From an uncultured euryarchaeote (GTDB taxonomy: Archaea; Thermoplasmatota; Thermoplasmata; UBA10834): a DNA stretch of 13,384 bases. The position numbers were made by a program, and so were the translations under genes. Each line of letters begins with the position of its first letter. Position 1 is the stretch's first letter. The DNA lies in the NCBI GenBank assembly GCA_937872085.1, contig CALMQK010000323.1:1-13384 (forward strand), written 5' to 3'. The notes beneath the pieces are model-generated. The model did no database searches. It was given only the letters and a program-made list of their open reading frames with translations, and was not told the origin of the DNA. Below, piece by piece: positions 6,430 to 13,383 of the stretch.

Positions 6430-6470
6430 AACCACTCCCGCCTACCATTTCGATCGGGGTGGATACGCAT

Positions 6471-6479
6471 CTTTTTTAG
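6471..6479 (+). promoter_or_regulatory. TATA-like box upstream of the ferredoxin-AOR operon
   Basis: CTTTTTTAG is the AT-rich box in the 98-nt gap before the ferredoxin gene. A start about 25 nt downstream would fall near 6500 and leave a leader of about 28 nt to the ATG at 6528. No operator-like repeat is obvious next to it. Confidence 0.5.
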
Positions 6480-6527
6480 GTCGCTTTGCTTACTGGGCAA
6501 TCACTCGAAAGCTATGGGTGATGCTCT

Positions 6528-6977
6528 ATGGTGAAAATGCTGGTACCATATCCGGAGAACTGCACAGGATGCAGGTTCTGCGAGATGGCTTGCACGATAT
6601 ACCACAACGGAACGATCAACCACGCGGACGCCAGGCTGCAGGTGCACAGGAGGAACGTCAGACTGGACTTCCCTTCGGTATGCACGCACTGCGTATCGTG
6701 TGGCGACGAGTGCTGCGTCAAGCACTGTCCAGTCGATGCGATCAAGCACGAGAACGGGCTCGTCAGGGTCGACCAGGAGTTGTGCACGGCCTGCGGCGAA
6801 TGCGTCGAGGTCTGCCCTTTCGGAGTTATGCGCATGGAGGAGAAGGCCTTCAACTGCGACCTCTGCGACGGCCACCCCACATGCGTCAAGTTCTGCCCGA
6901 CGAAGGCGATCATGTACGAGGAGCCGAAGCCTGAGCAGTACGAGAAGGTTAAGAAACTCCTTGCACCGGAGGCGTGA
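6528..6977 (+). CDS. Four-cluster ferredoxin-type subunit (HycB/DmsB-like), AOR partner
   Basis: This 149-residue electron-transfer protein has four [4Fe-4S] motifs. Cluster motifs are CTGCRFCEMAC (Cys12, 15, 18, 22), Cys55-x2-Cys58-x4-Cys63-x3-Cys67, CTACGECVEVCP (Cys86, 89, 92, 96), and Cys110-x2-Cys113-x5-Cys119-x3-Cys123. The pattern is that of the HycB/DmsB/CooF iron-sulfur subunits. Cys52 and Cys62 are extra. There is no twin-arginine signal, so it is cytoplasmic. GGTGA at 6517-6521 lies 6 nt before the ATG. The stop is 2 nt before the AOR start, which strongly suggests it carries electrons away from AOR to ferredoxin or another acceptor. Some archaeal and bacterial AOR genes are paired with such a polyferredoxin instead of relying only on free ferredoxin. 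Confidence 0.93.
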   Translation: MVKMLVPYPENCTGCRFCEMACTIYHNGTINHADARLQVHRRNVRLDFPSVCTHCVSCGDECCVKHCPVDAIKHENGLVRVDQELCTACGECVEVCPFGVMRMEEKAFNCDLCDGHPTCVKFCPTKAIMYEEPKPEQYEKVKKLLAPEA

Positions 6978-6979
6978 AC

Positions 6980-8809
6980 ATGAAAGGCTACACTGGAAGG
7001 ATCCTGAAGGTCGACCTCACAACGGGCAAGACGCACGCGAGGACCTTCGATGAGAAGTATGCCAGGAAGTACCTGGGAGGGCAGGGGTTCGCGGTGGAGA
7101 TAGTCTACCACGGCGTGCCGAAGGGTGCGAACGCGCTCGGTCCCGAGAACATCCTGGCGATGGCTCCAGGCACTTTCAACGGGTTCCCGATCTCGACCGG
7201 GGGCAAGACCGCCTTCGCAGCGAAGTCGCCCGCGACCGGGACGCTCGCGGAGAGCATAATGGGCGGCTCGATCGGGATGGAGCTGCGGCATGCTGGATAC
7301 GACGCTCTCGAGATCGTCGGCAAGGCGGATTCCCCATCATACATCTTCATCGAGGACGACAGTGTCGAGGTCAACGACGCTGCAGACCTCTGGGGAAAGG
7401 ACACGAGGGTGGTCCCGGAGACGCTCAAGAAACTGCACGGCTGGGACGTCAAGGTCGCCTGCATAGGCGTCGCCGGGGAGAAGCTCTCTAAGATCGCCTG
7501 CATAGACTGCGACGACCGTCAGGCCGGGAGAGCCGGCCTGGGCGCGGTCATGGGCTCCAAGAACCTGAAGGCGATAGTAATCAGGGGCACGAAGGATCTC
7601 GTCCCGGCAGACCCGAAGAAGCTGCTGGGGATCGCATTCCGTTACCAGAAGATCTACGAGGCGGCACCGTCGTTCATCGAGGACACGAAGTACGGCACGG
7701 GCGAGTTCCTGGGCTGGATCAACAAGGAGAAGGGCGTGTTCCCGACGAGGAACTGGCAGGAGAGCGTCTTCGCCGAGAGGGAGAAGATCGACCCGTACTG
7801 GTGGGCCCCGAGGTACGTCACGAAGAACAAGGCCTGCTTCTCTTGCACGAAGCCGTGCGGCAAGCTGTTCGAGGTGAAGAGCGGCAAGTTCGCAGGCGTC
7901 GCCATCGACGGGATAGAATACGAGACCTTGTACTCGCTCGGCAGTGCATGCGGCAACGCGGATGTCGAGTCCGTGGCGAGGGCGAACGAACTCTGCGACC
8001 TGCTGGGGATGGATACCATCTCGGCCGGAGTAACCGTCGGTTTCGCGATGGAGCTGATGCAGAGGGGCATCATCACCGAGAAGGAGGCGGGGTTCAAGCT
8101 GACTTTCGACAACGCGTCCGATGCGGTGCCCCGGATGATCGAGATGATGGGCAACAGGAGGGGTTTCGGAGACGTCCTGGCCGATGGCGTCAAGGTCGCT
8201 GCCCAGAGGATAGGGAAAGGCTCTGAGAGATACGCGATCCACACGAAGGGGCTCGAGCCGCCCGCCTACGACGTCCGAGGGATGAAGGGACACGGGTTGG
8301 CCTACATGACCTCGACGAGAGGTGCTTGCCATCTCAGGGCTGGATTCTACGCGCCTGAGCTCGTGGGCAAGTTCTGGAAGTGGGAAGGCATCGACAGGTT
8401 CTCGACCGCGAACAAGGGGTTCATGGTCTCCCAGACGGAGAACTTCATGTGCGTCTACGATTCCATCGGGCTGTGCAAGTTCTCGAGAGGGTTCTACCTC
8501 ATCGCCAAGCTGCCCGAGCTGCTCGAGGCCATCACAGGCCTGGCATTCACCGAGGACGAGCTGCTCAAGATCGGCGAGAGGGTCCACAACATGAAGGGCG
8601 CCTTCAACGCGAGGGAGGGGGTCACGAGGAGGGACTGGCTATTGCCTCCGAGGATCCTGCAGGACCCGATTGTCGACGGACCGTCCAAGGGCCACAAGAT
8701 CTCCGTCGAGGAGATGAACCTGATGCTCGACGATTATATGAAGGCCCGGGGCTGGACGAGCGACGGTGTCCCTACGCCAGAGAAGTTGAGTGAGCTGGAG
8801 ATAAGCTGA
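6980..8809 (+). CDS. aor: Aldehyde ferredoxin oxidoreductase (tungsten-pterin enzyme)
   Basis: AOR-family enzymes oxidise aldehydes to carboxylic acids with a tungsten bis-pterin cofactor and pass electrons to ferredoxin. The 609-residue protein begins with the family motif MKGYTGRILKVDLTTGK and has LGGQGFAVEIVY, MAPGTFNGFPISTGGKT, and KNLKAIVIRGTK segments. The [4Fe-4S] cluster ligands are CxxCxxxC (Cys286, 289, 293) plus a distant Cys499 in DSIGLCKFS, the same spacing class as Pyrococcus AOR. Length is normal. ATG 6980 is preferred over GTG 6974 because GGAGG at 6968-6972 lies 7 nt before the ATG and almost touches the GTG. It sits 2 nt after the ferredoxin stop, as a two-gene operon. Which AOR subfamily (AOR, FOR, GAPOR-like or the WOR4/WOR5 types) cannot be settled, so the substrate is open. 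Confidence 0.94.
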   Translation: MKGYTGRILKVDLTTGKTHARTFDEKYARKYLGGQGFAVEIVYHGVPKGANALGPENILAMAPGTFNGFPISTGGKTAFAAKSPATGTLAESIMGGSIGMELRHAGYDALEIVGKADSPSYIFIEDDSVEVNDAADLWGKDTRVVPETLKKLHGWDVKVACIGVAGEKLSKIACIDCDDRQAGRAGLGAVMGSKNLKAIVIRGTKDLVPADPKKLLGIAFRYQKIYEAAPSFIEDTKYGTGEFLGWINKEKGVFPTRNWQESVFAEREKIDPYWWAPRYVTKNKACFSCTKPCGKLFEVKSGKFAGVAIDGIEYETLYSLGSACGNADVESVARANELCDLLGMDTISAGVTVGFAMELMQRGIITEKEAGFKLTFDNASDAVPRMIEMMGNRRGFGDVLADGVKVAAQRIGKGSERYAIHTKGLEPPAYDVRGMKGHGLAYMTSTRGACHLRAGFYAPELVGKFWKWEGIDRFSTANKGFMVSQTENFMCVYDSIGLCKFSRGFYLIAKLPELLEAITGLAFTEDELLKIGERVHNMKGAFNAREGVTRRDWLLPPRILQDPIVDGPSKGHKISVEEMNLMLDDYMKARGWTSDGVPTPEKLSELEIS

Positions 8810-8860
8810 GCCCCCCATCAAACCCGAGAAAACCACTTCACCATCTATTCCGCTGCGCGC

Positions 8861-9208
8861 TCACATCATCCTGAGCGTGTCCGCGATCTCGTCCAGCTTC
8901 TTGATCGCGAGGTTGACATCGCCCTTCTTGCCGATGACGGCGACCAGGAGCGCCCTCCTGCCAGCGCCTGCCAGCACCATCTTCGCATCCTCGCTGTCCA
9001 CTATCACGTGGATGGGCGTACCGATCCGAAGCTCCGAGTGAGCGGTGGAGGCCGCTCCCAACAGTGTCGCGCACATGATCGCGAACGTCTCCATCGACAC
9101 TCCCTCGGGGAGGTCAGCCGCAATGACCAGTCCATCCCTGCTGAGAACGGCGGACGCGATCGCGCCGCAAGTCGATCTCAGAGATCTCAGAGCGGGTTTC
9201 AGTTCCAT
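8861..9208 (-). CDS. Roadblock/LC7-domain protein
   Basis: This 115-residue protein has the roadblock/LC7 (MglB-like) fold: an N-terminal helix (MELKPALRSLRSTCG), the strand pair AIASAVLSRDGLVIAADLPEG with the family's SRDGLVIA signature, a helix with FAIMCATLLGAASTA, then IHVIVDSEDAKMVLAGAG and ALLVAVIGKKGDVNLAIKK, and a C-terminal helix. Such proteins regulate small Ras-like GTPases (MglA type), as GAP or GEF partners, and form dimers. The start ATG (9208) has GGAGGTGA upstream on the minus strand. It lies 4 nt after the stop of the V4R gene, so the two form an operon. A small in-frame 9-nt duplication encodes LRSLRS near the N-terminus. A GTPase partner is not in this window. Confidence 0.88.
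   Translation of the reverse strand: MELKPALRSLRSTCGAIASAVLSRDGLVIAADLPEGVSMETFAIMCATLLGAASTAHSELRIGTPIHVIVDSEDAKMVLAGAGRRALLVAVIGKKGDVNLAIKKLDEIADTLRMM
9174..9191. repeat. Two tandem copies of a 9-nt repeat in the roadblock gene
   Basis: GATCTCAGA occurs twice head to tail at 9174-9182 and 9183-9191. Read on the minus strand it encodes LRS twice in frame inside the first helix of the roadblock protein. It also creates overlapping GAGATCTC palindromic bases. It is most likely a small in-frame duplication without a regulatory role. Confidence 0.75.
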
Positions 9209-9212
9209 GACC

Positions 9213-9626
9213 TCACTCACCTCCGAGGGGCTCGGTCCTGAACACGCAGTGCTTGTCGCCCCTGCCGACGCACTCGATCTCCTCACAGTGCAGCCGCCTG
9301 TGAGTCTGGGCCTCGAAAATCTTCCTGACTATGCCCCTCAGCCTGTGGCAGGTTGCAGTGCCGTCCTCATGGCTCGCCTCGATGGAGCCCTCGGCGACGG
9401 CGGTCGACTCCTCGAACACGATGTTGTCGACCCAGCCTCGGGCGCGCAGAAGGTTGCCGCATATCTCGAAATACTTCTCCGGCTCCTGATGGGCGATCTT
9501 GGCTATCTCCTCGCCCAGGATCATGCCCTCCCTGAAAAACAAGCCATAGCAAGCTTGGGACATGACGCCCTCGTACAGCTTCCTGATGGACTCATATTCA
9601 GATTGGGAGAGCTTGACGAACTTCAT
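9213..9626 (-). CDS. V4R-domain small-molecule-binding protein
   Basis: This 137-residue protein is a stand-alone V4R (4-vinyl reductase) domain. Its end has the typical pattern CEEIECVGRGDKHCVFRTEP (Cys114, 119, 127), after the FEESTAVAEGSIE and ATCHRLRGIVRKIFEAQT segments; the last of these holds the C-H-x-L-R-G motif with Cys93. The N-terminal helix region FFREGMILGEEIAKIA matches the family's other conserved block. V4R domains bind small molecules or metals in sensor and enzyme-associated proteins (BchJ, XylR/DmpR, and heme- or thiol-linked sensors). The cysteine set would suit a metal or redox centre. Start ATG 9626 is preferred: longer upstream in-frame starts would run past the TATA-like box. 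It is the first gene of a two-gene unit with the roadblock protein. Confidence 0.85.
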   Translation of the reverse strand: MKFVKLSQSEYESIRKLYEGVMSQACYGLFFREGMILGEEIAKIAHQEPEKYFEICGNLLRARGWVDNIVFEESTAVAEGSIEASHEDGTATCHRLRGIVRKIFEAQTHRRLHCEEIECVGRGDKHCVFRTEPLGGE

Positions 9627-9651
9627 GCTGTCAACTGATGGATTTGTTGGT

Positions 9652-9663
9652 GGATATTTAAGG
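9652..9663 (-). promoter_or_regulatory. TATA-like box for the V4R-roadblock operon
   Basis: On the minus strand this stretch reads ACCTTAAATATC. It lies about 27 nt before the V4R ATG at 9626, which would place transcription start near or just before the ATG. The mRNA therefore has little or no leader. Confidence 0.55.
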
Positions 9664-9683
9664 TTTGGTCTCTCGAAATCGGG

Positions 9684-9725
9684 CCAGACGCCAGGACTAT
9701 GTCTGGTCCTCGGCACCTCTGGTCC
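9684..9725. repeat. Overlapping inverted and direct repeats, possible operator
   Basis: Within the divergent intergenic region, CCAGAC (9684-9689) is a perfect inverted match to GTCTGG (9701-9706), and AGGAC (9693-9697) is a perfect inverted match to GTCCT (9706-9710). TCTGGTCC also repeats directly at 9702-9709 and 9718-9725, a 16-nt spacing. The cluster lies between the TATA-like boxes of the V4R operon and the AMMECR1-like gene. It could be a regulator site. Chance is not excluded. Confidence 0.4.
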
Positions 9726-9811
9726 ATGAGGATGCAGAAGTCAAGGAGAATCTGCGATTGGAAGAGGTTGCGAGCTTTTCCCCAGATTCGAGCTCGCGTC
9801 ATTCAGTAAAG

Positions 9812-9819
9812 ATTTTTAT
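9812..9819 (+). promoter_or_regulatory. TATA-like box upstream of the AMMECR1-domain gene
   Basis: ATTTTTAT in a GC-rich setting lies about 30-37 nt before the ATG at 9849. A transcription start about 25 nt downstream would leave only a few bases of leader, and no ribosome binding site is seen. The mRNA is probably leaderless or nearly so. Confidence 0.55.
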
Positions 9820-9848
9820 GCGTGGCACCCTATCGCGGGCGCGTGACG

Positions 9849-10469
9849 ATGTTCAGTGACGATGATGGCGAGAAAGCGGTCATGATCGCGCGGGCCGTCA
9901 TCGAAAGCCATGTGAAGAAGACAGAACCTCCGGAATTCGAGGTCCCTGACATCTTTCGCAAGAAGTCGGGAGTGTTCGTCACGATCACTACCTATCCCGG
10001 GAACCAGCTCAGAGGATGCATCGGATATCCGGAACCGATCATGCCCCTCATCGATGCGATCAAGGATGCCGCCGTGAGCGCGTGTTCGCGCGACCCGAGG
10101 TTCCATCCCGTCAAGCTCGAGGAGCTCAAGAACCTCAAGGTGGAAGTGAGCCTGCTCACGCCGCCCGAGCATGTCAAGGTGAAGAAGCCTAGAGATCTTG
10201 TCACCTGCGTCGACGTTGGGAGGCACGGGCTCGTCATGGAACGAGGCGGAAGGAAGGGACTGCTACTCCCTCAAGTCCCTGTCGAATGGGGGTGGGATGT
10301 TGAGGAATTCCTGAGCCAGACCTGCGTGAAGGCCGGGCTATTGCCAGACTCATGGCTTCAAGAAGGCACGAATTGCTACAAGTTCGAGGCAGAGGTCTTC
10401 TCTGAGGAGAAGCCTGGCGGAGTGGTGAAGAGAAGGGAACTCGGTGAAGAGCATGGAAGTAGTGATTGA
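9849..10469 (+). CDS. AMMECR1-domain protein
   Basis: This 206-residue protein contains the conserved AMMECR1 domain found in archaea, some bacteria and eukaryotes. Signatures in order are GVFVTITTYPGNQLRGCIG (residues 41-59, with the invariant LRGCIG at 54-59), SRDPRF, LKVEVSLLTPPE, GRHGLVMERGGRKGLLLPQVP, WDVEEFLSQTCVKAGL, and WLQEGTNCYKFEAEVF. The biochemical function is not settled; in many archaea the domain is linked with Memo-like and radical-SAM proteins. The start ATG 9849 is preferred over GTG 9822, because 9822 lies only 3 nt after the TATA-like box. There is no visible ribosome binding site, in line with a leaderless start. The last 17 nt overlap the dihydroorotase gene. The neighbours (pyrC and a YkgJ-like gene) do not define its role. 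Confidence 0.92.
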   Translation: MFSDDDGEKAVMIARAVIESHVKKTEPPEFEVPDIFRKKSGVFVTITTYPGNQLRGCIGYPEPIMPLIDAIKDAAVSACSRDPRFHPVKLEELKNLKVEVSLLTPPEHVKVKKPRDLVTCVDVGRHGLVMERGGRKGLLLPQVPVEWGWDVEEFLSQTCVKAGLLPDSWLQEGTNCYKFEAEVFSEEKPGGVVKRRELGEEHGSSD

Positions 10470-11721
10470 AGGCAACTGTTACATCTCTGGAAGGCTCGAG
10501 AGGTGCTGCATCGGCATCGATGGTGGCAAGATCACTGCGATCGCCAAAGACCTCGATGGGGAGAAGGTACACAGCTTCGATGGCAAACTAGTCCTGCCTG
10601 CGGCCGTCGACGCTCACGTTCATTTCAGGGACCCAGGGTTCACCCAGAAGGAGGATTTCTCCACGGGCTCCTTGTCGGCGCTGTGTGGCGGAGTCACGTG
10701 CGTCTTCGACATGCCGAACACTAGACCTGCGACGATCAACCTCGCATCCCTCCGGGACAAGAAGAAGATCGCGAGTTCGAAGAGTCTGGTGGACTTCGGA
10801 CTGTTCGCAGGTGTCAAGCCCGGGACGAACGTGGCGAGCCTCTCGAAAGAGGCCATCGGTTTCAAGCTCTACTTGGGGAGCACCACGGGGGAATTGCTGG
10901 TGCCGGACATCGCCTCCATCAAGAAGGAGATATCCGACATCGGCGCATCCGGGAAGATCCTCGCAGTCCACGCCGAGGACGAAGGGATGAGGAACAAGGA
11001 TGTCGAGAAGAACCTTGACGACCACCTGAGGAACAGGAGCAACTCCCTGGAGACCAGTGCGATCAAGAAGATCATCAGGAACGCCGGGAAGGACTGCAAG
11101 CTTCACATCTGCCACGTGTCGACCAGGGATTCCTTGTCGCTCGTGACGGGCGTGCCGAACCTGACATCCGAGGTCGCACCGCATCATTTCCTGCTGGACA
11201 GGAGCGGGAATCTCGGCGCGTTCGGAAAGGTGAACCCTCCTTTGAGGAAGAGGGAGGACCGGCAGGCGATGTTCCAGGCACTCAAGGATGGCGCGTTCGA
11301 CGTGATCGCCTCGGACCACGCCCCACATACCATCGAGGAGAAGGAGGAGGATTTCGATTACGCGCCCAGCGGAGTCCCCGGGGTCGAGACCATGGTCCCG
11401 CTGGTCATGCAGCACGTCAGGGACAAGCACCTGGAACTCTCAGGAGCGATCAGAAGGCTGTGCGAACGGCCAGCCGAGATCTTCGGGGTACCCAAGGGGA
11501 GGATCGCAGTCGGATACGATGCGGACCTGATGATATTCGACATGGCCAAGATCTCGATCATCAAAGCGGACGCTCTTCATTCGAAATGTGGCTGGACCCC
11601 TTACGAGGGGATGAACGCCGTATTCCCGAAGGCAGTCTTCCTCAGAGGACGGCTGATGGTCGAGGACGGTTCTCAGGTCGGAGAGCGCATGGGAAGGGAC
11701 GTGCTTGCCGGACAAGTCTAG
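10453..11721 (+). CDS. pyrC: Dihydroorotase (PyrC, class I type)
   Basis: This 422-residue enzyme catalyses the reversible cyclisation of N-carbamoyl-aspartate to dihydroorotate, the third step of pyrimidine synthesis. Metal-site residues are visible: AHVHFRDPG (His55, His57, with the substrate arginine R59), GFKLYLGSTTGE (Lys138, which takes the carbamylated-lysine position, although class I enzymes often use an Asp there), His173 (AVHAEDE), His221 (ICHVST), and Asp288 (ASDHAPH). The MPNTRP and PPLR segments are also typical. The start ATG has GGTGA at 10443-10447, 5 nt before it, inside the AMMECR1 gene's end, so it is translationally coupled. GTG 10444 lies within that site and is less likely. 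The 3' end also overlaps the next gene by 17 nt. Identification is firm to the amidohydrolase superfamily; hydantoinase or allantoinase are less likely given the motifs. Confidence 0.93.
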   Translation: MEVVIEGNCYISGRLERCCIGIDGGKITAIAKDLDGEKVHSFDGKLVLPAAVDAHVHFRDPGFTQKEDFSTGSLSALCGGVTCVFDMPNTRPATINLASLRDKKKIASSKSLVDFGLFAGVKPGTNVASLSKEAIGFKLYLGSTTGELLVPDIASIKKEISDIGASGKILAVHAEDEGMRNKDVEKNLDDHLRNRSNSLETSAIKKIIRNAGKDCKLHICHVSTRDSLSLVTGVPNLTSEVAPHHFLLDRSGNLGAFGKVNPPLRKREDRQAMFQALKDGAFDVIASDHAPHTIEEKEEDFDYAPSGVPGVETMVPLVMQHVRDKHLELSGAIRRLCERPAEIFGVPKGRIAVGYDADLMIFDMAKISIIKADALHSKCGWTPYEGMNAVFPKAVFLRGRLMVEDGSQVGERMGRDVLAGQV

Positions 11722-12871
11722 ACCCTTCCCGAACCTCGAGATCGATTACTCGGAGGTCGACGGGAGGACTTACAACTGCATCGGTGATTGCGCCCTCTGC
11801 TGCCTCTGTCAACCGGAGCTTCTCCCGCAGGAGGAAGAGAAGTTCAGGAAGGACCCGAGACTCGCGGCCGGGATCGCTCATAGGCACATCTCACCAGATG
11901 TCCGCGGAGCGGCGATCAAGCTCAAGGGGGCTCATGGCGCGTGCCACTTCCTCACGGGGAGGAGATGCGAGATCTACCCTGAGCGCACGCACTTCTGCAG
12001 GTCGTTCCCGATCAACGTCTTCGTGGGTTGGAGGATACAGCTGAACGTCAACATGTCGTGTCGAGGCATAGGCCTCCCGGGCGAGAGCCTGCGTGATGCT
12101 GGCAATCTCGTCCTGGAGGAGTATGGGAGCAACATGCTCGCGTCCGAGCTTCGTGATGCCAATCAGGTCTTCACTGAGTTCGTCAGGAATACGCGGGACG
12201 CCTGGATATCACAATCCTTCTCCTCCATCCGGGGGGCGGCGGGGGCCCTGGCCGGCGAACTCTCGGAGGAGCTCGGCATCAGCCAGTTGCTGACTTTCGC
12301 CGAGCATGGCAGCTTGCGACAGAACGCATCCGCTGACCAGATCGCGAGGATGGTGAGGAAGACCGAGCCCGAGGCGAACGTCCAGGAGAGGGCTCTGATA
12401 GACGGCACGGAGCTCTTCGACCTCCCGGATCTGACGCTGCTCCCGATCTACATCGATGAGGGTCTGAGGTGGAAGATATTCAAGCTCGTCGACAAGCAGA
12501 TCGTGGGATACGAGCTGTCCGAAGATGGAGCGACAAGGGAGCTCTCTAGGACCGACCCCTCCACGGTGGACCTAATGCCGGTCACCTCGGAAGGAAAGAA
12601 ACGGTTCCAGGAATACATCGGGCTCGTGAACTCACGGGATTGCTTCCTTGGCCATGCTGCATACCTCTGCGACTCCGAGGGGTACGAGTACAACTTCGCC
12701 CAGGTCTATCTGGGCGCGCTGGCGAACAACGCCCTCGACCTTTGGTGGAGGGCTTCGTTCCTGGCCGCTCTCTCCGGAAAGGAACAGCTCGGTCCAGATG
12801 AGATAAGAGAGGGGATCGTCTTCTTCGACATGGACCTGCTAGACCTTCCGACGATTGGCGCATTCATCTGA
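11705..12871 (+). CDS. YkgJ-family cysteine cluster protein with a large C-terminal extension
   Basis: This 388-residue protein has a YkgJ-type zinc- or iron-chelating domain in its first third. Cysteines are C25, C29, C32, C33, C35 (CIGDCALCCLC), C80 (ACHFL), C88 (RRCEIYPERTHFC), C98, and C119 (SCRGIG). The C-F-L-x-x-x-x-x-C-x-I-Y-x-x-R segment is a family hallmark. Members usually have about 120-250 residues. Residues about 125-388 form an extension I do not recognise, with no cysteine until residues near 319 and 329 (RDCFLG, YLCDSEG). Several family proteins are linked to flagellin lysine methylation or have unknown function. There is no signal peptide. The start is a TTG at 11705 that overlaps the end of pyrC by 17 nt, with GGGAAGGGA at 11691-11699 upstream. 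Co-transcription with pyrC is likely but functional linkage is not shown. Confidence 0.85.
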   Translation: MPDKSRPFPNLEIDYSEVDGRTYNCIGDCALCCLCQPELLPQEEEKFRKDPRLAAGIAHRHISPDVRGAAIKLKGAHGACHFLTGRRCEIYPERTHFCRSFPINVFVGWRIQLNVNMSCRGIGLPGESLRDAGNLVLEEYGSNMLASELRDANQVFTEFVRNTRDAWISQSFSSIRGAAGALAGELSEELGISQLLTFAEHGSLRQNASADQIARMVRKTEPEANVQERALIDGTELFDLPDLTLLPIYIDEGLRWKIFKLVDKQIVGYELSEDGATRELSRTDPSTVDLMPVTSEGKKRFQEYIGLVNSRDCFLGHAAYLCDSEGYEYNFAQVYLGALANNALDLWWRASFLAALSGKEQLGPDEIREGIVFFDMDLLDLPTIGAFI

Positions 12872-12919
12872 GTGAGAAGAAATAACCCGCAATGCGACGA
12901 TGATGAATGGAGAATGTCA

Positions 12920-12935
12920 GGGGCGCAATGGCCCC
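12920..12935. terminator. GC hairpin between convergent genes
   Basis: GGGGC (12920-12924) pairs with GCCCC (12931-12935) around a six-base loop, in the 71-nt gap between two convergent genes. No T-run follows on either strand, so this is a weak terminator candidate only; archaeal terminators usually show T-runs. Confidence 0.3.
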
Positions 12936-12942
12936 CGATCGT

Positions 12943-13383
12943 TCATCTCACTTGAAGAGTCTGGTACCCCGAATCCGGGTCATTCCCGAAAGCTTCGAGC
13001 CTCCCTCTGATCTTCCACATGTGGCTCACAGTCCCGCCGTAAGACGGCTGACCCATGGGAAGCTGGATGGTCTGCTCGAAGACCTTGGTCTCGTTCGGTT
13101 GAAGCACCATTGCTGGGCCCACAGGGAGCGCCTGCTTGATTGTCTCGTTCTTCACCTGTGTCATCTGCCCGCAGTGCTTGCACTTCACCTGACCAGTCTC
13201 CTCTGCCTCAATGTCCACGAACACCCCACTGGACTTGACCTCTTTGCCCATCGAGACGACAGTCACCTTGACCGGGAGCGAGTCCCCCGGCTTAAGTCCC
13301 TGATGCGGGTATTCGATACTGACTCTGGCCGCGCCGCCTGTCATGGCGGATCCAACACCTTTCATCTTGTCGAGAAAGCCCAT
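12943..13383 (-). CDS. Spo0M/arrestin-like (SpoOM-family) protein with CxxC insertion
   Basis: This 146-residue protein starts MGFLDKMKGVGSAMTGGAARVSIEYPHQGL, which resembles the amphipathic start and first strands of Spo0M-type arrestin-like proteins, beta-sandwich proteins named from the Bacillus sporulation-control protein. The KPGDSLPVKVTVVSMGKEVKSSGVFVDIEAEE segment fits strands of such a fold, followed by PNETKVFEQTIQLP and MWKIRGRLEAFG, which are also typical. Between them lies CKHCGQMTQ (Cys68, Cys71), a single CxxC that could bind a metal as a dimer or be redox active. The start ATG is only one base from the window end, so an upstream start cannot be excluded and no ribosome binding site can be seen. 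Function is unknown, and similarity is by pattern only. Confidence 0.7.
   Translation of the reverse strand: MGFLDKMKGVGSAMTGGAARVSIEYPHQGLKPGDSLPVKVTVVSMGKEVKSSGVFVDIEAEETGQVKCKHCGQMTQVKNETIKQALPVGPAMVLQPNETKVFEQTIQLPMGQPSYGGTVSHMWKIRGRLEAFGNDPDSGYQTLQVR

Noticed and set aside
7337..8587. 416-residue minus-strand open frame opposite the AOR gene
   Set aside because: It is a GC-driven shadow of the clear AOR gene, with no recognisable motif.
9627..9716. Longer N-terminus for the V4R protein from the upstream ATG at 9716
   Set aside because: It would extend past the TATA-like box at 9652-9663, and the added residues are Pro/Arg-rich and unlike the V4R domain.
10588..11430. 280-residue minus-strand open frame opposite pyrC
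   Set aside because: It covers the conserved metal-site codons of dihydroorotase in antisense and has no domain pattern of its own.
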